Shown one piece after another: positions 32,685 through 44,100 of a stretch of 64,000 bases of DNA. A program made the translations under genes and the position numbers. Source of the DNA: Anaspis maculata (lineage: Eukaryota; Arthropoda; Insecta; Coleoptera; Scraptiidae); contig OX421962.1 of the NCBI GenBank assembly GCA_949128115.1, forward strand, positions 103,384,836 to 103,448,835, in the 5' to 3' direction. A model generated the notes under the pieces. It did not search any database, had not been told where the DNA came from, and worked only from the letters and a program-made list of their open reading frames with translations. The first letter of the stretch is position 1, and each line of letters begins with the position of its first letter.

Positions 32685-34040
32685 TAAAATCAAAATTCTC
32701 TTCGAACATTACATAACCTATATTTTTGATTTTTCGAGTACGTTTGACGTGGTTTGACGTTACACAGATACAACAACGATTTCGCAGTTCGCACTTCCGA
32801 GTATTACCGAACAAGGTACAGTGTTGCCCAACGTTGCTGCCAATCTTGAAAATGAAAAATCCCCTGGGGATTTTTATTTCTCGCCCGCGCTCACGTAAAA
32901 CTATGTTTCTGCCTCACACCAGTTTGCACGAGTTCTGCCCACCTAATGGCGTCACCTTACCACGTAGTAGGGATCTCAGTCACCTTATTTCTTTTGCTTT
33001 TTGATCCATCTCTCTACCTCAATCCACAAGCGAGTATGGGCCTCGCGAAGAATGGTCCTACTGACTGGAGAACCCTTTCTTTACTAGCATCATCATCTGA
33101 GAAATGTGAAACATAGAAAAAAACAAGAGCCGCTATGACATGAATGACGCCTACAACATATACCCATAGAAGAAACTTTTACGCTTATAATATACTGACG
33201 CTCAAAATTTGCGGAACGATTTTTTAAAGTTTTGCCACAGACGAATCCGCTGACAAATTTTCATGAAATTTCACATCTGGTTTACTTGCGGTGTGTTCTT
33301 GAAGTGCCGAAGTTTGCAGCCATATGAACTGAGAGATTACAGGGTGATATTGATTAGACGGCGATACTGTCCTAAAATCAATTTCGCAGAATTTTCCATT
33401 GCAAGGAAAGTCACGACGCTGTTAAATTTTTGTACCTTGTTAATGTGGTCCGAACTGATGGGGTACACCATCCGCAGTCTTTGTGTATGATTTTTTCCCG
33501 TGACAATGTTCATCAGCAAGATTCACTTCTTATTCCGGTCACTCGAAAACATGGCACCAATGTGCTCAAAGAATGGTCTGTTTGCCCAAAGTTGAAGTAA
33601 TCTGCTTATCTACGGATGTAACACGTCCGTAAGTGATAGTGAACATTTTCCATCTCTTTTACAACCTGTTGATGTGACAGATCTTGTCCTTACCACAGGC
33701 TGAGAGACCATTGTCAGAAGATTCTCAACATTTTAGGCGCCACGAAAGAATTAATTTGAACCTTCGCGAGTCATCAAGTCATCAGCGGGTCACCATACTA
33801 GCCCCCTTTGCCCCCTGTCACCAATTATTGGTACCCCCTAAAAAATGACGACAAAAGCCGGAACGAGAGTACGAAAAGAACAGTTCTTCGAACTTTGCTA
33901 ATTGATTCATACCTATAGAAGTTTCACTTCTTCCGAGGGTGACTATTTTTTTGAAGAACGAAAAAGGCATTCCACTAGAACGTGGCGCACACACTTCTGA
34001 TGTTAGATTAATTCGATGAATTTGGTAAATTGGGTGATAA
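32685..34040. other. No recognisable feature
   Basis: Short frames only, with no repeat arms or known motifs on either strand. Confidence 0.4.
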
Positions 34041-34185
34041 TAACTGGTTTATTCAACAATATTCCGAATAGCGTCAAGGCAGCACCTCGCTCTTTCTCTT
34101 GTCGAGCCACCACTGCTCGGGAGGAATCACCCTCGGCGGTAGCATTCCCCACTCTTGACAGTCTCAGATTTTAGTCGAATCTAAC
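34040..34185 (-). repeat. Possible solo LTR fragment
   Basis: On the minus strand the segment reads gtcaagagtggggaatgcta, then a GC-richer stretch, then gttgaataaaccag with an AATAAA signal. This resembles the composition and layout of a short retrotransposon LTR. There is no second copy in the window and no TSD, so this is only suggestive. Confidence 0.3.
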
Positions 34186-34714
34186 ATGTACACAAAACTT
34201 ATTTTGTTTAAAGGTCAATAAATTATAAGTTTCTGTTTCCGCTCGCATTACTTACCAATTTTTCCACTTAACATCCAAAAACTTCCTTATTACCATGCAT
34301 AGTCTCTTTTCATAGAGACGATACGGTACGCTACTGTTCAATATGACTTTTCAAAGTGACAGTCGGAAATAACAAGCCGCCATGATTGTGCAACCACCAT
34401 TCTGGACCCACCATTATACTGTTTTATATTCTAAGGTCTATGGTCATAGAAATTTTGTCAGCACGTCTTAATCATTCAGAACTGCTTATGGTTTTCAAAT
34501 GATTTTATGATCTGATCGCCCTGTTGCTTTTGCGACAAGTCTAGGTTGTCTATCGACGATAAAAATTAGCTGGAGGTCAATTTTTCTTGTTTTGGTAAAA
34601 AGAATATCAACTTGAATTTCCCAGATGTTTTCTTTGAAGTTCAGTTTCATGCCAAATTGAAGGCGTGAATAGCTCGAACACAAATAAAGCCTTGACTACT
34701 TGAGAAGTAGGTAG

Positions 34715-34824
34715 GCTGTCTGATTTCTACATGATTCTAGTGGGCTGCGATTCAGGCCGCGATCGGCCGATAGCGACCAGAAACACAGCTAACCCACTAG
34801 AATCATGTTGAAATCAGACAGTCT
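34715..34824. mobile_element. 110-bp MITE-like hairpin
   Basis: Left arm gctgtctgatttctacatga mirrors right arm tcatgttgaaatcagacagt, and gattctagtgggct mirrors agctaacccactagaatc. The loop is only about 40 bases. No TSD was determined. Confidence 0.75.
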
Positions 34825-36220
34825 GTATCATTTATAGCCCAGGCATATTAGGTTTTAACCCGCAACAAATTCCCACAAAGCTGAAATTTGGTATACGGGC
34901 CTTGTAAGACCTAAGGAATAACATATCAAAATACTCGGTGGCACATCCTTGTGCGTCATTGATTGTGGGGGAGGGGGCTAAATATTGCCATTTTAAATGC
35001 GTAAATAACACCCTGTAGCTTATATAAATGAAAAAAATCATATTCAGATGCCTTAAGGCTTCACAATATTTGCTTGACGTTTGAATTGTTGATAAGTAGT
35101 TTGGGTTGCCTGGAAAAAAAAGAAGATCGGTAAAATTTATTTTGTTTTTCTCTCAAAAACCTCGAATTGATATCGGCAAGTGTGGTATCGTTTCCAACTA
35201 AATCTTGGCCTTTGATATCAAATATGGTATTTGAAATTGAATTGAAACACGATTAAACAAGTTTTACTGAAAAAATGACGATTTTAGCCATCTGAAATTG
35301 TCGTTTTGTAATTTCGGTTTCCGTACGGTTAGAATCATCTCAATTGAGTATTTCCAACAGAATTCATTGTTCTTAACCATTGTATACCTGAACACGATAA
35401 AAACAATGTTCCTGTATTCATTACAAGATCAGAAAATTGATCTGTTGTGAAAGTGATTATATGCCCAATTTTCTCCCGAAAATGTATACAATTTTTGCAG
35501 TTCTTTATTTTTACTGATGAATGATGGAGCGGTTCCACTGTTTTTGTGTGTAATACTAAGCGAAGTTCTTCCTCTATCAGAAAATACCAAAAGCTATTGT
35601 ATCTATCGGGCAATAGAAACATGAAATCATCTTTTCTGTAGCCGTTATTCCATTTTCAGAAAAAAAAGTTGGTGTAAAACTAGTTTCATAAAAAATGGAT
35701 GCTCTGATTTTGTAATATAAATAGGCGTGAGCAATTGATGCTGTTTCTGTCCAAGATTAACATAAATATAGGATTTGTCGGTAATTTTTATTTTTGACAG
35801 CTTCAGACAATGATGCCCCTAAATGAAGAAACCACAATTTTTTTGTAGAGAATTCATTATTTTCGGGATGAGCACTGTGAATATCAACTGTTCACTCATC
35901 AGTCTCATCACTTGAGTCTGTTTCGAAGATGGGAAGAAGAGCCTATTAACAATGCTCAGCTTTATTGGCAATCACAAAATATTCTTACATGTTTCTCATT
36001 CAAAGATCCAGGAGAGAAATTCCACCTTGTGCGTGCTATTCACGCCACTATCAAGCAGAAATGTTTCATGGCTACCGGAGTCCACTTCATAGGCAACAAT
36101 ATACCGTGTTTCCTTTGAGACCCACCTTATCTTGTTAAAATGATTGGTTCGTCCACAGGAACAGTTTTAGAGAAAAGTGTCTGGGTGAATTTTTTGACTA
36201 GATGTTCAAAGTCAAAGCCC
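34825..36220. other. No recognisable feature
   Basis: AT-rich, with a 95-codon minus-strand frame at 35335-35622 and a 68-codon plus-strand frame at 35912-36118, neither with a motif I know. Confidence 0.35.
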
Positions 36221-36224
36221 CAAA

Positions 36225-36690
36225 ATCGTAGGAGGCACAGAGGTGTAAGTCCAAATATTTTGATATGTTCTTGCTTAGGGATCATACCAGTTATATATCA
36301 ATATTCAACTTTGTGCGACATTGCTTGAGGCTTTAAAATCTCACATGGTTTTTCCTGAAATATCCGGGCGACAAATTAACACTCAGTCGCCTTTCCCTCA
36401 GAACTAACCAACCGGAAGAGTTACAAAGGCTCCCTCACACACTTAAGCACTAACAACAAATCTCTTTTGTTCATTTGAAACATATCTTATATCGATCGGA
36501 TACTCCGTTCACTTGCAGGAACAGCTTGGAGATAGGTATCTCTCTAATTCTTAGAACTTGACCTTTGAGGATGAAAATCAAAGGACGCACGAGGGTGTAA
36601 GTCCGAGTATTTTGGTATGTTGTTTCGTAGGTCCAATAGAACATATATACCAAAATTCAGTTTTGAGGGAATTTGTTACGGGTTACCACG
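36225..36690 (+). repeat. Diverged direct repeat, about 100 bp, two copies
   Basis: 36225-36330 and 36575-36680 share ggtgtaagtcc, then aatattttgatatgtt against agtattttggtatgtt, and a tail of the type atat-accaaaattcagttt. Spacing is about 350 bases. The origin is unknown. Confidence 0.6.
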
Positions 36691-36699
36691 ATTTTTCGA

Positions 36700-36930
36700 C
36701 TAAAATGCCTGGGCTATTAAACCACAGATCCACCAGACTCTTCACCGCTTGCTTCGCGGCATCGGCTGTGGTAATGTGGGAATACGGACTTCTCTGAGGC
36801 GTTATGCCCAGGCAGTTAAATAGATTGATACTTTCGGCGCCGACGACAGTCATGGACGCACCGGAGTTCAAACAAAAGCAGTTTTTCTCCCCAATGAACC
36901 TGAAATAGTTCTGCTTATACATAGACAACT
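36700..36930 (-). pseudogene. Relic of a gypsy-type aspartic protease
   Basis: The minus-strand frame reads GEKNCFCLNSGASMTVVGAE then HITTADAAKQAVKSLVDLWF, the active-site loop and flap regions of a Ty3/gypsy pol protease. The catalytic D of DSGAS is replaced by N (LNSGAS). No RT follows, so this is an isolated dead fragment. Confidence 0.65.
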
Positions 36931-37556
36931 AACAAACTGAAGAGATTATTGGCATCCACGTTACTCAGATCTGAGCTGAATAGAAGGTTCCTCAGAAAGT
37001 CCATAGTACCTTATCAAGCGGTACCGAGGAACCGGGGGTAACAAGTTGACGAACTGAAGAAAACAAGTTGACATCAAATGACGCCAAGAAGCAACCGTCC
37101 GGCACTGTCAATCAAAATTCATCTTTGAGATATGGTCCAAAGAATCCGTTAGAACCAGAAGCTGCATGGATGGTCCGCAACTTTTATATCGGATCTTTCT
37201 TCTAGACCACCATTCTGAGTGGTTTGTGATTTTTTTCGACAAAATTTGAGAAATGGAGTGACCGTTACTGGCGTAACTGGATCCGAGAAAATATTTGGAA
37301 AATCTTCGGCACCGAAAAGAATTATTAGAAATTCAGCTTATCGCACTCCATCTGCTCAAATCCAGTGAGAGAGAGAGAAAGAAGTTTTATTACCAAAATT
37401 ATATCTTCCACAACAACAAGGGTTGCTTTACAACAAAGAATACTCAACCACAATGTATAACAGTAATAATAATAATAATGATAATAAACAGCCAGCGAAA
37501 ACATCTTCACTCCCAGACTTGCCAATGCATTTTTATGAATTTCAGTGTGGCAAATA

Positions 37557-37685
37557 CCGGGTGTTTATAAATGTCTGTTATCGCATCGCCTTTGGAATCC
37601 GCTTTCGATCACTACAATTGCGCCTGTTACTGCGTTTTTCGGCCTGACCCATGCCTGCCTCACAGATTCTTATTTAAACACCCCG
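37557..37685 (+). mobile_element. 129-bp MITE, family B copy 3
   Basis: Same family as 31351-31481 and 32554-32684, bounded by TA, with a 2-base deletion and a slightly mutated right terminus (tatttaaacaccccg). Confidence 0.87.
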
Positions 37686-37739
37686 TAGAATGATTTATCA
37701 TTATCCACATTATTTGAGCATGGTAGTTTGACGCTTTTC

Positions 37740-37890
37740 CGATAGATGGCGCACCGCGTAAATATTCTGACAGCTGACCGTACGTCATATTTGACAGGGT
37801 GACAGGCCGCCATCTTGGACAGGTGACAAGTAGCTATGTTTGACAGCTGATAGTCTGCCATATTTGACAGGGACAGGCCGCCATACTGAC
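37740..37890. repeat. Short direct repeats (catatttgacagg...ccgccat)
   Basis: catatttgacagg, then gacaggccgccat, occurs twice (37787-37815, 37858-37883), with further gacagctga motifs between. A small local duplication of unknown origin. Confidence 0.6.
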
Positions 37891-38130
37891 TGTAGTTTAT
37901 CCTTTTTGTATCTACCTATTGCTCACAGCCTTGAAAAGAATTTAAAAATTGATCGAAACGTCAGCTTGATCACGAAAACGTGAAGTTTCATAAAAAAGTG
38001 CCAAATAAGAAACCCAAGATTATTCTCCAATTTATAATTCATAACTTGCACTTATATAATTCCAAGTAAAAAAATCTTGTCAAACATTACACAATTCAAC
38101 ATAATTTTTCAAAAGCCATCAGATCAGATT

Positions 38131-41100
38131 TTAAACGTCTTGGTACAGTCTCCTCAGCACGGCAAAGAACGAATAAGAAGATCGCAGTATCTGCAACCAT
38201 TTTGAAAATTGGACGGATAGATAAAGATAAGTATCACACAGCTGTGATCTGGATTTCATATATTTTTGCCAGAGAACAACCTACAGCAGTCAAAGTCACA
38301 AGGGACAGCGTCAGCAGGTTTCCAGCCGTGAGAACAACAGGTCTTTTGGATTTTTCCAAGAAAATCATCATCGTTTTTCTCATTTTAGCATCAGATTCGT
38401 ACCAGTTGGACATGTAGAAGAACTGACCGATTTCACTGCTCTGAAAAATGTATGGAATTAGAACAACATTTGTAAAGATTATTTTGTGTGAAACTTCATT
38501 CGGTTCTACATTAGTGACATGAACGCGACCAATTTGTGACAATGCAAAAAAAGACATAAAAATACGGGATGTCAGTTTTCGAAATCCGTAGGCCCCGTTG
38601 ATCAAGGATATTCTTTTCGATATCACGGTATAATCAACTTACAGTTATCATGATGTCATGACCATACCAACAGTACATGGAAAGTTGGCACATTGCTGCA
38701 TTCAAATATGATATGAACGAAAAAAAATTTGTACTGCGGACTGGAACCTTGAACAAATGAAAAATATATGTATACAAGGTGCACCTATTATTTAGTGTTT
38801 TTCGTTACATTTGACGTGTGTAAAAATACTTATGTGTGTAAAACATCAATAAAGATTATTATTATTATTTATTTTGTCAGAAAAATAAGCATAAACCTGA
38901 TACGGGTAGACTTATTGGGGCTCGATACCAAATTGCAGGCGCAAAGTTTGAGACGGCGTAACTTGCCAAATACAGCGGCCTGATTGGTTGGTATCTGCCG
39001 TTGCTATGGTAACCAAACTTACGGCCGCCTCAGCCCTAACTTGGTATCTTAGTTACGTTGGATTATATCTTAGTGATAGTGATTGCTTGAGAACGGTTGG
39101 AAGATATCCACTTTTGAATTTGGGACATCCATGAAAAAATATTGATTGGCGTACGTTTTCAGTATAGCTCCAAGGGGTGACTGAAGAGGCCTTTGGAGTT
39201 TGTTACGAGTTTGCGTTGAGTACTTTTTAATAATTGATAGACGAATGTTCAACCACATACTATTCATTGCTGTACTATTATTACAATCGCACTCGGACAT
39301 CGCTCTGCTCAACTTTGCTGAAGTGTTCACTTTCACTGCAAATTCAGATCCGCTTTGCCTGGCCTTGCCGCACTTCTTCCTACTCGCGACTCGCGTGTAG
39401 TACTTAACGTATGGTCTGAAAATTTTGGGATTTTTTTAAAAGCTAATAACTTTTTTTTGGATATTTTTGTTTTTGTAACTTGATATCACAAACACTAACA
39501 TAATCAATAACAATAACAAAGTAAAATAAAGAGTGATCGAATAAATTAATTTCTCCTCAAAGTAGGCTTCGGTCTCCTTGGTAGCCAGGTTTTTCTGCCA
39601 GATTTTCAGGAATCATAGGCGACTTGATAGGAGAAATTTATTCGATCAATCATTACAATGAAATAAAATAATACACCACAACATTTAAAAGATCTAATCA
39701 GTAAATCTTCAAATGATGCTGGGGCAAGGTTACTGAAAGCAATCACTTCTCTATCAAATTTGATGCCTTCAGGCAAAGTAACCCAAGTTTTGCACCGTTT
39801 CATTATGGTGCTTCCCTTATTGCTCTTTCAAAACCTGATGGCGGTATTCGTCCTATTGCCGTGGGTTGTACTTTCAGACGTCTTGTTTAATAGTCCAGTC
39901 GATATAATGAAAAATAGGGGGGGTAGCTGGAAAGTAATCCGAAGGTTATGGATTTTTGACAGGTTGTTTGGGGGTACTCTAGGATGTCTATCCCAAGTTT
40001 TCAACCTCGAGGACCCTGTGCTAACTTGAGAGGGGGGGCAAAGACCTCAGCATTTTCGAACTTTTTTCAGTTATTTGCTTATATCTAGTAAACTAAGCAT
40101 ATTTTGTGTACCATAGCATCACAAAGTTGTGGAGCATTAAATTTGCTAAAACATGGTTGGTAAAACGAATTTTTAGACCCAATATTAACTGAGATACAGC
40201 CGATCAAAGTTAGACAAAGTTTCTCCAAATGTAAAAAAATAGCCGAAAAAATAAGGTTTTGGCCTAAGTGTGAAGCTTTGATTACGATTATTGCAACAAA
40301 AGGTTATCAAGGATATGTACTATCAATAAAAGTCTCCAAGTTTTTGTGAAACTGGCCCCAGCCCCGTCTATCACTTCTGTACAGCTCAGTTTCGTGTTGG
40401 CCGTTCCAGGTGATATTCTCTTTTTCATAACTCAAAGTGATTTTCGAGCGCGTATTTTTTTTATCGTTATATTTATCGAGTGTTTTTCGTCTGGTAGGCA
40501 ATTCACCAGTTGACATGGCATCTACCATGCGATCAACAAAATTCGGAATTGGGGTAGGCTATGACCTGGTCAAATTTCAGGATGCCAAGCTGCTTTCGGC
40601 CAGGGCACAGCCTACCCCAATTCCGAACTTTGTTGATCGCATGGTACTTCAACGTCAGAGACAGGTCGGTGTTTTATTTGTGAGGAAAGTTTGGAAGGTG
40701 GTGAAGTGTCTGTAGTGAAACGGAAAATGCCTGATGTGGGACGTAACATGAAAAATGTTAAAAATGAAAAATGAAACACAACAAATATTCACGTCTTTTG
40801 AAGAGAAAACATTCTATGTCTTTTAATTTTGAAGTTATGGAGGGACAAAAGTTGGTGCTTAGATTGCTTCTATTTCCGTTGTTTCAAAAGATTTTAGTGA
40901 ACTGTTTTTGGCAAGATAATCAGTACAAAAAATCAACTTCTGAATCTGTACTGAATTTCTGTTTTCTATACAGGGTGAATCATGAACTACAAAAATTTAG
41001 TTTTCCTAAAAAACCAGAAGCAACAGAATTCTATCCAAATGAATTGTGTTATAGTTTTATTGTGCTCTACATAGGTTATGGGACCAATGTGACTGTTTAC

Positions 41101-44100
41101 AGGAATTTTCAGAAAGAAATAATTTTCAGGATTCATGACTCATCCTGTATACAAAACAGAAATTCTTTGCAGATTCAGAGGTTGATTTTTTGTACTCATT
41201 CTTTTTCCATAAACAGTTTACTAAAATCTTTTGAAACAACGAAAATGGAAGCGATCGGAGGACCAACTTTTGTCCCTCCATAACTTCAAAATTAGAAGAC
41301 ATAGAATTTTTTTAACAACTTTCCAGCACTCTACTGCACCTCCATATTACGCACCTTCAAGGTGGTCCGACACTTTTGAATCACCCTGTATTATATAAAT
41401 AAAATTGAACATTTTATATGTTACATTATGTTATAAATTATTACTCATGCTTTTAATTAGTACTAATAAAATTCTATTCTATTATAACAAATCCATATTC
41501 AACATATTGAAGACGAATCATTATCTTTGATGCTCTGAATTTTTTATCCGTCAAGTTCGATCATTCTTTAGACAACAGCAGGATCAATTGCTCTAAGCTC
41601 CTGCCTCCCAATGTACCGCAAGCTCAACCAACTAAGATTTTTCTGATTATATTGTACTGTTGAGTATTGAGCAGAATAGTAAGTATACGACAAAGGACGG
41701 GAAGCTGTAAATAAAAGCCAATCACGGCGCCGCATTTTCCAAAAACATTAGAGCACTTCGAATTGGAGAAATTTATCCTGCTGTTGTCCAGAGAATGATT
41801 GAACATGGCAAAAGAAAATTGAGATGCATCGAAGATAATGGTCCATTGTCAATATGTTGAATATGAATTTGTTATTGTTATATTATGATGTTGCTCTTTG
41901 CAATATCGAGTGCAATATCAAGTTGAAAAATAAAATATTATGATGTTGCTTTTTGCAATATCAAGTTAAAAAATAAAGACTCCAAAAAAGTTATTGGCCT
42001 TTAACAATTTACCAAAACTTTCGGACCATCGTTATTTGAGAACAAGGACGCCAGGATCACGAAAAGACCTCAGAGTAACACCACCCAGAACCTATTTGTG
42101 GCTTATGGGATGCGAGGTGTTTTTGGTGAAGGACATCACCTTGCATTTGTCGAGGTTCAGGTGAAGTCTGTTGGCCTGGCACCATTCAAAAACGCCATTA
42201 GAGTCCTCTTGCAGCAAATTACAGTCCTTCACAATACGGACCGCCCTAAGCAACTTCACGTCGTCGGCATAATTACATCAATATTCTACCATTCACCATC
42301 CACCCGATTTACTACATCATTTAATGAATATGTCAAGCATCAGGGACGCCGGTTTGCACCTTGAGAGGTACCGCTGGCTAGATTTGTATATTTGTAGATT
42401 AGAGGTGGTCGTTTGGTCTCGAAGGATCCTTTCTGCACTGCGACCTATAAGATCTCTTGTGCGTGACCATGCTTCTATTTAATGTCCCAGGAAATCCACC
42501 TCCTCACCGAATCGGATGATTTCCTTGGGAGACTTACCTCTGATGTCTGCGGGTTTCAGTACCGCTGGCTAGCGAAAAGTCCGATGAGCGGCTAAGTACG
42601 AAGTGAGAAGAGAGAGCCACCCCTCATCAACGCCACGTGCATATAGCTACTCGATGAGGATGGTCTATGCGGTCATGAACCTTAAAAAAGTTGGTAAAAA
42701 TCGCATCGACCTGTAAACGACCATCCATGTCAGGCTATCATGAGCGAAAGGAAGTTGAGTGGGTGGGAAAACCTTAAAAAGAAGCGGGACGAGGAAGTGC
42801 AAAAAGCAAACTCCCTAAAATCACGAGTTTTCTCAAACCATTTGATTGTTCCGAACCTTCAACGTCTTCAGCAGTGGGAGTTGCGTCGACATCGAGGTCC
42901 ACATCTTCGTCACCGCCACCTTTATCTTTGAAAAACATGTTGGATGAAGGCGTGTTAGAACAATCGACAAGCCCATGGTCATCAGCGGTTGTTTTGGTTA
43001 CAAAGAAAGACGGGAGTACGCGATTTTGCGTGGACTACCGCAAACTCAATGATGTGACAAAGAAAGACAGCTATCCACTGCCTCAGATTGACGACACTTT
43101 GAGCATGCTATCTGGATCGAGATCGTTTTCGACGCTTGACCCAAAGAGTGGTTACTGACAAGTGGAACTTCACAACGACGACAAGGAGAAGACGGTGTTT
43201 TCTGCCGGGAGCGGACTTTATCAGTTCACTGTGATGCCGTTTGGACTTTGTAACGCACCGACCACGTTTGAACGTCTAATGGAGTGCGTCTTGCGAGGTC
43301 TAACATGGGAAACTTGCCTAGTCTACCTCGACGACGTGATCGATGGTCATCGGTCGAACATTCGAAGAACACCTGAAGAACCTCCGAGAGGTATTTCGAC
43401 GTCTTCAAGGTGCAAATCTCAAGCTCAACCCGAAGAAATACGTGCTCTTCCAGAAGCAAGTCAAATTTTTGGGGCACGTAGTGCCGTCGGAAGGATTCGA
43501 AACCGATCTAGCGAAATTGGATGCTGTCCGAGAATGGCCACGACCAAGAAATCAGCACGTAGTCAGAAGTTTCTTGGGCTTATGCACATACTACAGACGA
43601 TTTGTGAAGATTCACTGACATTGCTAAGCCCTTGCACAAATTGAGTGAAGACGCCATTCTTGTGGACCAAGGAATGTGAGAGCTCATTCAAGACTCTAAA
43701 GGTTGCATTGTGCTCGAGTCCTATCCTGGCATACCCTCTTCCACAATGACAGTTTATCTTCGACACTGATGCCAGCAACAGCGGAATTGGGGCAGTGCTG
43801 TCACAACACTAGCAGGGCCAGGAGGGAGTAGTGGAGTACTACAGCAAGGTGTTGTCCGAGCCTGAGAGAAACTACTGCGTGCGCGTAGGGAGCTACTGGC
43901 CATAGTGAAAGCTGTCGATCACTTTCACCAGTACTTCTATGGCCGGAAATTTTTTGTGAGGACTGACCACGCTGCGCTGGAATGGCTACTGCAGTTGAAG
44001 AATCCCGAGGGACAGTTGGCACGGTGGATCGACAAACTGCAACAGTATGACTTCAAACTCCAAAATCGCCCTGGAAGAAGTCATGGCAACGCGGATGCTC

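Noticed and set aside
35912..36118. A minus-strand FLLDSG-like motif suggesting another retroelement protease
   Set aside because: A single short motif without flanking protease or RT blocks is too weak to call.
40771..41283. A 170-codon plus-strand open frame
   Set aside because: It runs across both arms and the nested centre of an inverted-repeat element and has no domain. It is a by-product of the repeat.
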